Part shown: piece after piece, positions 9,059 to 17,423 of the stretch
How positions within the stretch are numbered: the stretch's first letter is position 1
Layout: every line of letters begins with the position of its first letter
NCBI GenBank assembly: GCA_032139905.1
Contig: JAQJDB010000006.1
Span: forward strand, 1-64,000
Origin: Nitrospira sp. MA-1
Lineage (GTDB): Bacteria; Nitrospirota; Nitrospiria; Nitrospirales; UBA8639
Length of the DNA: 64,000 nucleotides
Direction of reading: 5' to 3'
Translations under genes and position numbers: made by a program
Notes under the pieces: generated by a model
Database searches by the model: none
The model's input: only the letters and a program-made list of their open reading frames with translations
What the model was told of the DNA's origin: nothing

Positions 9059-9588
9059 TGTATTCAGTGAATATTGCTTTGCTGTTACTCCTGGTCCTGA
9101 CGGCCGCCAGCGCAACATTTTTGGTCAAGGAATTGATGAGTTCAGTGTTTATTCTCGGGTCGTATAGTTTTTTCCTATCTCTAGTTTGGGCTTGGCTGGG
9201 TGCGGTGGATGTGGCATTTGTGGAAGCGGTTATTGGGGCTGGATTGGGCACGGTGTTGTTCCTCATCACCCTGTTTGATACCGCTCCAAAAGATAGCCGC
9301 CTTCGTCGTCCCCCTCCTCCTCTGGCAGGAGTGCTGGGCTTGCCCTTGTTGGGCCTGCTGTTGTTACTCGCGGCTAATGATCTTCCTCAGTTTGGCGACC
9401 CGACCTCACCGCCCAACGTGCATATTTCTCCTGTGTACTTACAGAATAGCTATGCGGACACGCTCACGCCGAATGTGGTCACCTCGGTGCTGATGGACTA
9501 TCGGGCATTTGATACGTTGATTGAGACCGTGGTGATTTTTACGGCTGGCATTGCCTGTGCGTTGTTATTAAGGGAGCCAGGCTCATGA
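9055..9588 (+). CDS. Detached MrpA C-terminal-like subunit (DUF4040/MbhD-MbhE-like)
   Basis: The 177-residue membrane protein matches the part that in MrpA is fused behind the NuoL-like domain. Its first half (LVKELMSSVFILGSYSFFLS, then EAVIGAGLGTVLFLITLF) is the DUF4040/MbhD-like domain. The end, with NVVTSVLMDYRAFDTLIETV, is the MbhE/MrpA C-terminal segment. The start is the ATGATG at 9055 overlapping the mrpG stop; the longer upstream frame merely reads through mrpG. Having it as a separate gene resembles Mbh hydrogenase and split-Mrp arrangements. Confidence 0.85.
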   Translation: MMYSVNIALLLLLVLTAASATFLVKELMSSVFILGSYSFFLSLVWAWLGAVDVAFVEAVIGAGLGTVLFLITLFDTAPKDSRLRRPPPPLAGVLGLPLLGLLLLLAANDLPQFGDPTSPPNVHISPVYLQNSYADTLTPNVVTSVLMDYRAFDTLIETVVIFTAGIACALLLREPGS

Positions 9589-10034
9589 AACAGATCCATG
9601 ACAGCATCATTGTTCAGAGCATGAGTCGATTGCTCATTCCTCTGGCACAGTTATTTGCCTTTTATGTCTTGTTCTTCGGCCAGTACGGCCCGGGAGGAGG
9701 ATTTGTAGCTGGCGTCATTTGGACGACCAGTATGATCCTGGCCTTTTTGGTGTTTGGGCTGAAGTCCCCTCAGGGGCGTCTGGTAGAAAAGGTGTTGCAT
9801 GGCGATGGGATCGGATTGATTATTTTTGTGGGAGTGGGTGGTTTATGTCTCATCGGAGGTGGGGAATTTCTAAACTATGCCAATTTGGAAATTCCGGGTT
9901 TGGATGCTCCGGCACGTCGGTACATGGGGATTCTATTAGCACAAATCGGGGTGGCCGTGGACGTGGCGGTGACCGGAATCTCTATTGTTCTCAGCTTGGC
10001 CTATCACGATACTGAGCAGGAGTATGATGTTTGA
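9585..10034 (+). CDS. mrpB: Mrp-type antiporter subunit B
   Basis: The 149-residue protein carries the MnhB domain: an N-terminal helix ending in FYVLFFGQYGPGGGF, the diagnostic G-rich loop of MrpB, then three more membrane helices with DVAVTGISIVLSL at the end. It overlaps the preceding gene by four bases (ATGA) and the next gene starts inside its last codons. Confidence 0.93.
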   Translation: MKQIHDSIIVQSMSRLLIPLAQLFAFYVLFFGQYGPGGGFVAGVIWTTSMILAFLVFGLKSPQGRLVEKVLHGDGIGLIIFVGVGGLCLIGGGEFLNYANLEIPGLDAPARRYMGILLAQIGVAVDVAVTGISIVLSLAYHDTEQEYDV

Positions 10035-10404
10035 GTTGATTGGGGGGTGGCTCCAGCGCCCCAACTATATTGCCTTTGTTCTTCTGTTTCTGTGGGGCAT
10101 CTATATTATGGTGACCCGGTACAATCTGGTGAAAAAACTCATCGGGATGTATCTCATGCAAACAAGTGTGATTTTTTTTCTCGTCACGACAAGTGCCAAG
10201 CGAGACGCTACGGTGCCTATTTTGCTCTCCACTACGGAGATTATTCAGCCGGAAGTCTACGCCAATCCTCTCCCTCATGTTCTGACATTGACGGCGATTG
10301 TCGTGGGCGTTGCCACCCTGGGAGTATCTTTGGCCCTGGCCGATGCCATTTATAAAAAATACGGCAGCCTGGACGAAGAAGAAATTCTCAAAAGGATGGA
10401 ATGA
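10024..10404 (+). CDS. mrpC: Mrp-type antiporter subunit C (NuoK-like)
   Basis: The product is about 126 residues with three membrane helices, homologous to NuoK. Typical features are the first-helix loop NLVKKLIGMYLMQTSVIFFL and the last helix PHVLTLTAIVVGVATLGVSL. The start is ATGATG at 10024/10027, inside the end of mrpB, in place of the longer frame starting at 9985. MrpC sits next to MrpD in the complex and belongs to the proton-path core shared with respiratory complex I. Confidence 0.92.
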   Translation: MMFELIGGWLQRPNYIAFVLLFLWGIYIMVTRYNLVKKLIGMYLMQTSVIFFLVTTSAKRDATVPILLSTTEIIQPEVYANPLPHVLTLTAIVVGVATLGVSLALADAIYKKYGSLDEEEILKRME

Positions 10405-11870
10405 CGCGACACCTTCCCGTAATCCTTTTCCTCTTACCTCTCGGTTTGGCCATTTGTCTACCATTAATCGGTGTCAGGCGTCGGGAGTGGTGCCGGCCAT
10501 TAGCGATTGGTGTGCTGGCTGCCATGGTCCCGGTCTCATTCGCCAGTCTGGCAGGAGTTCTTCAAAACGGGACCATTCATTATGACTTTGGGGGATGGGC
10601 GGCCCCGGTTGGGATTGAGTGGGTGGCGGACGGATTGGCCAGCATCATGACTGTGGCTTTAAGTCTCGTCGGGTTGGTATGTATCACCTTCCTCAGCTCG
10701 GTATTATTTCCCTATCTCGGCAGTCGGATTGTCCCTTTTTATACCCTGGTCCTGTTATTGATCGCCAGTCTGATCGGCATGGTGTTTGCCGGAGATCTGT
10801 TCAATCTTTTCGTTTTTTTAGAAGTATCCGCCTTGTGTGCCTATGCCTTGGTTGGATTGGCTGGTGGGAAAGCTCTTGTCGCAGGATTCCGGTATTTAAT
10901 TCTAGGCACGTTCGGAGCTTCCCTGTATCTCCTGGGGGTAGGGTACTTATATGCTGAAACGGGCACGCTCAATATGGCGGATCTGGCGCAGCGGGTGCCA
11001 CCCTTGGTGGGCTCTAAGGCCATCGCTGTCGGAGTGTTATTTATGTTTATCGGTCTGGGGATCAAGATGGCGTTGGTACCGCTCCACGGGTGGTTGCCGG
11101 ATGCCTACACATATGCTCCGGACCGCGTATCACCCATGCTGGCTTCGCTAGTGACCAAGGTCGCCCTCTATGGATGGATCCGTATCATGTTTTGGGTGCT
11201 CGGAGCCCATGCGGTAGTCTACCGGATTCCCGTTCTGTTTTTAGTGGGAGTGTTGGGCGCTCTTGCTGCTTTGGTTGGCGCATTCCTGGCTTTGTCCCAG
11301 ACAGAAATTAAACGCATGTTTGCCTATGGAGGGCTTTCGCATATCGGATTGATTCTGGTGGGCATTAGTCTTGGGAATCAAACCGGTTTTGTCGGAGGAG
11401 TGTTTTATCTCTTGAATGATGCTGTGATGCAGGCGGGTTTGTTTTTCTGGGCAGGGGCGATTATTCACCTGTATGGGGTTCGCACAATTGAGGATCTTGG
11501 GCGATTGCAAGGAGGAGCGGGATGGATGTCGGTTGCTCTGGTGGTCATAGCCCTGTCGATGATCGGAATTCCTCCAACAGGGGGATTTTTTGGAAAATGG
11601 TATATTATTCTTGGCGCCGTGGAAGCGCAGAACTACCTAGCCATTGTCGCGGTGCTGATTGCGACTCTGTTAACTCTTGCCTACTTCGCTAAATTGTTTG
11701 AACGGCTGTTTCGGGACCGGTCCGCCCAGCAGCCTCTTCCCATACGTGAGATTCCGTTGGCGGTGCGAATTGGTCTCGGCGCAACCTCAGTAGGGGTCAT
11801 TGTGTTGGGAGTGATGAGCGATCACATTGTCAGCTTTCTCCTCAAGAATGCGCTTCCGCCTGGGCTTTAG
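10401..11870 (+). CDS. mrpD: Mrp-type antiporter subunit D (NuoN/NuoM-like)
   Basis: The 489-residue protein is an antiporter-type subunit with about 14 membrane helices. Family landmarks include FLEVSALCAYALVGLAGG, carrying the conserved glutamate of helix 5, then GIKMALVPLHGWLPDAYTYA with the conserved lysine and the HGWLPDAY loop, then ALSQTEIKRMFAYGGLSHIG with the helix-8 lysine. These charged residues form the proton channel in complex I-like antiporters. It overlaps mrpC by four bases. Confidence 0.93.
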   Translation: MTRHLPVILFLLPLGLAICLPLIGVRRREWCRPLAIGVLAAMVPVSFASLAGVLQNGTIHYDFGGWAAPVGIEWVADGLASIMTVALSLVGLVCITFLSSVLFPYLGSRIVPFYTLVLLLIASLIGMVFAGDLFNLFVFLEVSALCAYALVGLAGGKALVAGFRYLILGTFGASLYLLGVGYLYAETGTLNMADLAQRVPPLVGSKAIAVGVLFMFIGLGIKMALVPLHGWLPDAYTYAPDRVSPMLASLVTKVALYGWIRIMFWVLGAHAVVYRIPVLFLVGVLGALAALVGAFLALSQTEIKRMFAYGGLSHIGLILVGISLGNQTGFVGGVFYLLNDAVMQAGLFFWAGAIIHLYGVRTIEDLGRLQGGAGWMSVALVVIALSMIGIPPTGGFFGKWYIILGAVEAQNYLAIVAVLIATLLTLAYFAKLFERLFRDRSAQQPLPIREIPLAVRIGLGATSVGVIVLGVMSDHIVSFLLKNALPPGL

Positions 11871-11899
11871 GAGAATTGGGCATATGGTGTATTTCTGAT

Positions 11900-14077
11900 A
11901 TGGCATTCCTCATCCTTATTCCCCTCCTTCCTCTGATGGCCGTTCTGATTCTCGTGCTGGGGAAACTCTGGCTAGGCGAGCAAGGTCATAAAATCGGGAT
12001 CCCGGCGATGGCCCTCTCCTTCGCTTGTTCCATCATCGCGTTTGCTCAAGTGGCAACCGACGGGGCCTTTTCCATCCCTCTCTATCGCCTGATCCATTCT
12101 GGCGACCTGGTTGTCGATTTGGGGTTGTATGTCGACCAACTCACCGTGTTGCTTCTGCTCTTGGTGACCGGTGTGAGCAGCGTGGTGCATGTATACGCGT
12201 CCCGCTATATGATCGGCGATCCCCGGTATAACCGATTCTTTGCCGTCATCGCGTTGTTTACGTTTTCGATGATCATGCTGGTCATGAGCAATAACCTGCT
12301 CATGATGTTTGTGTTCTGGGAAATCATGGGTATCTGTTCCTATTTGTTGATTTCTCATTGGGGTGAGCGGCAGCCATCTGCTCAGGCGGCAACCAAGGCC
12401 TTTCTCGTGAATTCGGTTGCGGATGTGGGGTTTGGTTTCGGGGTCATTCTGAGCTATTCCACTTTTGGAACATTGGATATCCAGACGATTTTAGCGGAAG
12501 CCCCATCCATACAGGGAAACACCATCAACCTGTTCGGCTGGATCGGGTTGGACTTCCCGATTCATATCATCACGCTCATTACACTCTTTTTATTCTTGGG
12601 TGCCATGGGAAAATCCGCACAAATGCCATTTCACGTCTGGCTACCCTTTGCCATGGAAGCGCCTACGCCAGTTTCGGCTTTGATTCACGCCGCGACCATG
12701 GTGAATGCGGGGCCCTTCTTGTTGGTTCGCATGAGTCCCCTCGTGATACTTTCGCCTGATGCCATGACTGTCATTGCGGTAATTGGGGGCCTCACGGCCA
12801 TTTTTGCGACTCTGGTCTCCCTGACTCAGGTGGACATTAAACGCATGCTGGCGTTTTCCACGATTGGTCAAATCGGTTTTATGATCATGACCTGTGGAGT
12901 CGGGGCTTTTGTGTTATCTATTTTCCATATGCTGGCCCATGGCTGTTTGAAGGGATTTTTATTTTTATCGACGGGAAATGCGCTTCGTGTGGTTGGTTCT
13001 CATGGACATGAACCAACTTCATTTTCCCCACATGTGTCCTCGAACCATTCCTTGTGGCCAATCGTATCAGGGGCATTGGTGTTAGCCTGTTTCCCCCCCT
13101 TCCTTATTTTTTTCGGACCATATGAGCAATTGTGGATGATTCAACCGGGGTCCTCAGGCCAATGGACCTTTTGGATACTGGGGCTTTTGACGGTATTTTT
13201 TTCCGCCATGTATGTCATGCGCGGTGCTCTGTTGTTGTTTAATCAACCTCTATCCACCGCACGTGAAGATGGAATGGGAAGCCAGGCCATGAAGCCTCGT
13301 TTCTTTTCCCCCATTCATCTTCTGGGAATCTTGGCGATCATTGGAATTGTCGGGAGCCTATTACTGATCTTATGGAGTTGGTTTGCCGAATTTCTATCCC
13401 CGGTCGTGGGACATCGGATGCCGTATATACCAGAAAAATCTTCGAGTGGGCCTGGCTTGCAAGGTATTCTAGCTTTTGCCGTTGCTGTATGCGGTATCGT
13501 GGTTGGGTTCTTTTCCATGACAAAATTTTCCGGATCCTGGTTTCAACAATCAGAAATGGGCAAGCGCTGGTATGTCCATTTCCTGAATAAATTGTATTTT
13601 GACGAAATGTATGAAGCCTTTGTTGTGGCGCCCACTATCTGGTTTGCCCGATGGCTATGGCGGGTTGTCGACCGGAAAGTGTTTGACGCCCTGATCATGG
13701 GAATCGCGAATGTGTCGGTGTTGGCGGCGAAGTGGATGTGGCGGGTGGTGGACCTTCGCGGAATTGACGGGCTGGTGGTGGGTTTAGGTCGAAACAGCGT
13801 AGGAATTGCCGGGTGGCTCTGGCGGGTGGTGGATCTTCGAGGTGTCGATCGGGTCGTGGTAGGTATCGGTCAACGTAGCCTTGGTATCGCCGACTGGCTA
13901 TGGAAAAGTATCGAGATCAAAGTTCTCGACAAGAATGTAAATCGTGCCGGGAATCAAGCAGAGACTACCGGGAATTTGATGCGGGAATTGGAACCCCGCA
14001 CATTACAGCACCACTTACTGGTCATGATTTTCTGGCTCATTTTAGGCATTGGGCTATTATTTTGGCTTGTTGTGTGA
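11900..14077 (+). CDS. NuoL-like (MrpA N-terminal / DabB-like) membrane subunit with four 27-residue C-terminal repeats
   Basis: The roughly 725-residue protein is a NuoL/MrpA-type antiporter subunit. It contains MFVFWEIMGICSYLLI with the conserved glutamate, MGKSAQMPFHVWLPFAMEAP, and SLTQVDIKRMLAFSTIGQIG. It is the best candidate partner of DabA, since DabB proteins are NuoL relatives. From residue 585 (13652) four consecutive 27-residue units begin with W-x-W (WLWRVVD, WMWRVVDLRG, WLWRVVDLRG, WLWKSIE), before the last membrane helix. Such a motif normally occurs once in the NuoL lateral-helix region. I prefer ATG 11900; a TTG at 11876 is possible. Confidence 0.88.
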   Translation: MAFLILIPLLPLMAVLILVLGKLWLGEQGHKIGIPAMALSFACSIIAFAQVATDGAFSIPLYRLIHSGDLVVDLGLYVDQLTVLLLLLVTGVSSVVHVYASRYMIGDPRYNRFFAVIALFTFSMIMLVMSNNLLMMFVFWEIMGICSYLLISHWGERQPSAQAATKAFLVNSVADVGFGFGVILSYSTFGTLDIQTILAEAPSIQGNTINLFGWIGLDFPIHIITLITLFLFLGAMGKSAQMPFHVWLPFAMEAPTPVSALIHAATMVNAGPFLLVRMSPLVILSPDAMTVIAVIGGLTAIFATLVSLTQVDIKRMLAFSTIGQIGFMIMTCGVGAFVLSIFHMLAHGCLKGFLFLSTGNALRVVGSHGHEPTSFSPHVSSNHSLWPIVSGALVLACFPPFLIFFGPYEQLWMIQPGSSGQWTFWILGLLTVFFSAMYVMRGALLLFNQPLSTAREDGMGSQAMKPRFFSPIHLLGILAIIGIVGSLLLILWSWFAEFLSPVVGHRMPYIPEKSSSGPGLQGILAFAVAVCGIVVGFFSMTKFSGSWFQQSEMGKRWYVHFLNKLYFDEMYEAFVVAPTIWFARWLWRVVDRKVFDALIMGIANVSVLAAKWMWRVVDLRGIDGLVVGLGRNSVGIAGWLWRVVDLRGVDRVVVGIGQRSLGIADWLWKSIEIKVLDKNVNRAGNQAETTGNLMRELEPRTLQHHLLVMIFWLILGIGLLFWLVV

Positions 14078-14214
14078 TTCAACAGGGGGTTTTTCAGCAA
14101 TGTGGGGAAGACGCGTTCGGCATGAACAAACAAGGACTCTGGGTTTAAAAAAAGCGATAGGACGTCTTTCATGTTTTGGTGGTGTCATGATCGGCATTTC
14201 ATGAAGGGGAGACT

Positions 14215-15723
14215 ATGAACACAATCTTTATTGAACATCTTTTGAGTGTCATGATTGCCGTCCCGTTTGTGGGCATTGCGATTATCGCCTGTATTCAGAA
14301 TCAGGAATGGATTCGGCGCGTGGCTCTCGGGTGTACCATGGGGGATGGTGCTCTCTCATTGGTGCTATTAAAAGAGTTCGATTTTTCCATTCAAGGCATG
14401 CAATTCGTGGAGCGGATGGCATGGATGCCGACCTTTAATATTCAATATGCTGTCGGTGTGGATGGGATTAGTCTTCTCCTGGTTTTACTCACGACTTTGC
14501 TCTGCCCGTTTTGCGTGCTCTGTTCCTGGCAATCGATCACTACCCGTGTACGCTCCTTTATGGCGATGATTCTGTTGGTCGAAGGGGCCATGATCGTCGT
14601 CTTTACCGCTCTGGATCTGTTTTTGTTCTTCATGTTGTGGGAAGTCACCATGATTCCCATGTATTTCATGATCATTCTATGGGGTGGCCCCCAGCGCATA
14701 GCCGCCGGCATCAAATTCGTCTTGTACAGTTTGTCGGGAAGCCTGATTTTACTCTTGGCGATACTCGGGTTGTATGTGGAAGGAGGGCGGACATTCGATA
14801 TTTTAGCGTTGGCGGAGAAGACCTATTCCCCCGACGCCCAGTTTTGGATATTTTTGGCGTTCTTCCTGGCCTTTGCCATTAAATTACCCATGCTGCCTTT
14901 TCACACATGGCTACCGGATGCCCATTCCGAAGCTCCCACCGCCGGAAGCGTCCTGCTGGCTGGGGTGCTCTTGAAAATGGGTGGATATGGCTTTTTACGA
15001 TTTTGTCTCCCTATGTTTCCTGAAGCCTCAGTGACCTTTGCCCCGTTTATCCTGTGGTTATCCGTGGCGGCTATTGTGTATGGGGGGTATATGGCCTTGG
15101 CCCAATCGGACCTGAAAAAGCTGGTGGCGTATTCGTCCATTTCGCATATGGGATTCGTGACATTGGGAATTTTCGTGTTCAATAACCATGGTATTCAAGG
15201 AGCCATCTTGCAGATGGTGAACCATGGAATAACCACAGGAGCCCTCTTTTTGGCTGTCGGTCAATTGTATGATCGGACCCATAGCCGTTCGATTCAGGAT
15301 TACGGAGGATTGCAAAAATCGATGCCTAGATTTGTGGCACTTTTTTGCCTGTTTTCAGTGGCATCTTTCGGACTGCCTGGCACATGTAATTTTATTGGTG
15401 AATTTTTGGTCTTGGTCGGAACGTCTTTTGAAAGCTATGTCATGGTGTTGTTGTCCATGGGGGGCATTGTCCTCGCGGCGGCGTATATGCTCTGGATGCT
15501 CCAGCGGGTGGTGTTGGGACAACCAAAAAATTCCACCATCGCACAACTACCGGATCTCAGTATGCGTGAGCTGGCCACGGTGATCCCTCTTGCGGTATTA
15601 ATCTTGGGGATCGGTTTGTACCCGTCACCACTTATGGAAATGATGGATTCGAGCGTCACGCACTTGGCTCAGCATATGGCACAGTATCAGGTGGGGATGA
15701 TCCATGAGGTGGCCATTCGGTAA
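14215..15723 (+). CDS. NuoM-like antiporter subunit
   Basis: The 502-residue protein is a chain-M type complex I subunit with about 14 membrane helices. Diagnostic stretches are YAVGVDGISLLLVLLTTLL near residue 80, FFMLWEVTMIPMYFMIILWGG with the conserved glutamate, KLPMLPFHTWLPDAHSEAPT with lysine and the HTWLPDAH loop, and AQSDLKKLVAYSSISHMGF. It begins with a GGGGAG ribosome-binding site 5 bases before the ATG. As no other complex I subunits lie nearby, it belongs with the DabA/Mrp set rather than a NADH dehydrogenase. It follows the NuoL-like gene after 137 bases. Confidence 0.9.
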   Translation: MNTIFIEHLLSVMIAVPFVGIAIIACIQNQEWIRRVALGCTMGDGALSLVLLKEFDFSIQGMQFVERMAWMPTFNIQYAVGVDGISLLLVLLTTLLCPFCVLCSWQSITTRVRSFMAMILLVEGAMIVVFTALDLFLFFMLWEVTMIPMYFMIILWGGPQRIAAGIKFVLYSLSGSLILLLAILGLYVEGGRTFDILALAEKTYSPDAQFWIFLAFFLAFAIKLPMLPFHTWLPDAHSEAPTAGSVLLAGVLLKMGGYGFLRFCLPMFPEASVTFAPFILWLSVAAIVYGGYMALAQSDLKKLVAYSSISHMGFVTLGIFVFNNHGIQGAILQMVNHGITTGALFLAVGQLYDRTHSRSIQDYGGLQKSMPRFVALFCLFSVASFGLPGTCNFIGEFLVLVGTSFESYVMVLLSMGGIVLAAAYMLWMLQRVVLGQPKNSTIAQLPDLSMRELATVIPLAVLILGIGLYPSPLMEMMDSSVTHLAQHMAQYQVGMIHEVAIR

Positions 15724-16192
15724 AAGACTTAACTGGCAGCAGGCGCGACAAAGATTAATCCTCCGAAAAGCTCCTGTTGGTAGATTTCTCGGTTGGTGAC
15801 CCCGAGGGATGACCATCAGACTTCTTTTATCCCCGAATCCCTTCTTGCCAATATTTTTCCCCTTCATCTTTCCTCCTAAATCCCCTGGGAATTGACGCAG
15901 ACTCAGTTGTGGACCTTGATGTTGACAGGCCATTCTGACGTTTTTGCCAAAATTTCACAGTGTTCTTGCCGTTTTCTCAAGTGGCCTGTCAAAAATGCCG
16001 AGAATAATCTTCTCTGCTCTCTTGGGGGGTGGAGGCACCTTCCAGTCACTAGAGGAAGGATGAGTGTCGTACCCAGAAAAGTAGATCGAATCAATTTAGA
16101 CCAATGCGTACCAATCAGTCTTGAATCCTCAGGTTTCATTGATTGCAGAGAAATTGAGGTGAGGAGGGGCGGTAAACGTGGAGGAGCAGACC
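15724..16192. other. Intergenic with an 11-bp inverted repeat
   Basis: No gene is recognisable in this 470-base stretch. It contains a perfect inverted repeat, TTGACAGGCCA at 15922-15932 and TGGCCTGTCAA at 15982-15992, with 49 bases between. The pattern TGGCCTGTCAAAAATGCC resembles repeats I associate with ends of IS21-like elements, but no transposase remains, so this is only a weak hint of an old insertion scar. Confidence 0.35.
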
Positions 16193-17272
16193 ATGAAACT
16201 GATCAATGTTTTACTTGTGGCAGTGGCGTGTACGGGTGTGGTCGGGTGTGTGAGTCAGCAATCACATGAACGTGCTCTTCAAGAATACGAAAAGAGCCAA
16301 GAGTCCACCGCCGTGGAACTTGAACGGTTGCAGCAGGCTGTTGAAGAGAAGCAAACTGAAGTCATGCAGCTTCAAGAAACCAAGATGGCCCTCGAGCATA
16401 CCGTTGAGGTGCAAGATCAAATAAAAGAAGAACAACTAGCCGCGGTTCAACAAGAAGTCGAAGCGCTGTATACCCAAATCCGGAAACTCGGAAACACGGA
16501 AGGAGTCGGTTCTCTCCCGGATCATTTTTTCGGGGGAGAGCCGGTGGATTTCCAAGATTTGAGGGCAGCACTTTCAAGGATCAGGTCGGGTTTGGATGGG
16601 CAAATTGGCCAGGTGTCTCACCTTCGTGAAGAGAATAGTCTGTTGGAGAAGGAGCTTTCGGCTTTGGAAGCTAGGCTCAAGGAAGTGGAACGGTTAAAAC
16701 ATGAGTTGGAATTGGTCAAAAAAGCTCGAGAGGCTCAGGAAGCGCAACTGGCGAAGGTCAAGTATGAAGTGCTCACAGTCGGAGAAGAGATCGATCGCAT
16801 TACCAAAGCGCTTGAGGACAAATTTGGCAAAAGTCTTGTGGTGACTCAACACCATGATCGATTGGTGTTGACCATGCTGGGTCAAGTCCTCTTTGAATCC
16901 GGTGAGGCGGATTTGACTCCTCTGGGGCTTACAATCATGAAACAGGTGGGCCAGGTGTTAGCGACCTTGCCAGGGAAAAACATCCAAGTTGAAGGCCACA
17001 CGGACAACCACCGCATTTATGGACAGCTGCAAAAACAATATCCCACGAATTGGGAACTTTCAACCGCCCGGGCTACCACGGTATTGCGGTATCTGATTGA
17101 GCAAACCGGCATGGATCCCAACCAATTCTCAGCGACGGGCTATGCGGATAGGCGACCGGTGATGACCAATGAGACCGAGGAGGGGAGAGCGCAAAATCGT
17201 CGTGTGGAAATTGTTCTGTACCCGGAACGGGTCGTTCAGGGTAATGAAACTGTTGCAACGCTGGCCCGGTAA
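16193..17272 (+). CDS. OmpA-family peptidoglycan-associated lipoprotein with coiled coil
   Basis: The 359-residue product begins with a lipoprotein signal (MKLINVLLVAVACTGVVGC, lipobox VVGC, acylation at C19). Residues about 25-220 are coiled coil, rich in E, Q, K and L. The C-terminal 110 residues are an OmpA peptidoglycan-binding domain: VLFESGEADLTPLG, IQVEGHTDNHRI, then LSTARATTVLRYL and a terminal NRRVEIVL. It is probably anchored in the outer membrane and bound to peptidoglycan. The start at 16193 is supported by GAGGAG six bases upstream; the GTG at 16178 would add only five residues before the signal. Confidence 0.88.
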   Translation: MKLINVLLVAVACTGVVGCVSQQSHERALQEYEKSQESTAVELERLQQAVEEKQTEVMQLQETKMALEHTVEVQDQIKEEQLAAVQQEVEALYTQIRKLGNTEGVGSLPDHFFGGEPVDFQDLRAALSRIRSGLDGQIGQVSHLREENSLLEKELSALEARLKEVERLKHELELVKKAREAQEAQLAKVKYEVLTVGEEIDRITKALEDKFGKSLVVTQHHDRLVLTMLGQVLFESGEADLTPLGLTIMKQVGQVLATLPGKNIQVEGHTDNHRIYGQLQKQYPTNWELSTARATTVLRYLIEQTGMDPNQFSATGYADRRPVMTNETEEGRAQNRRVEIVLYPERVVQGNETVATLAR

Positions 17273-17423
17273 TACAAGCCGGGAACCACAATAGTCGATA
17301 TGGCTTCAGAAGTGGTGCTTCTGAGCCTTCACATCCCTTTTCTCCTCCCTGCGGAGTCGTTGGTCAGCCTTGCAGCAGAGATGGAGTTTCTTCTCCCCTG
17401 CCACTATCGGATCTTTCCAACAA

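Noticed and set aside
4496-15723. Reading the cluster as a respiratory complex I (nuo) operon
   Set aside because: There are no NuoB, C, D, E, F, G or I subunits nearby; the small subunits are clearly MrpE/F/G/B and dabA leads the cluster.
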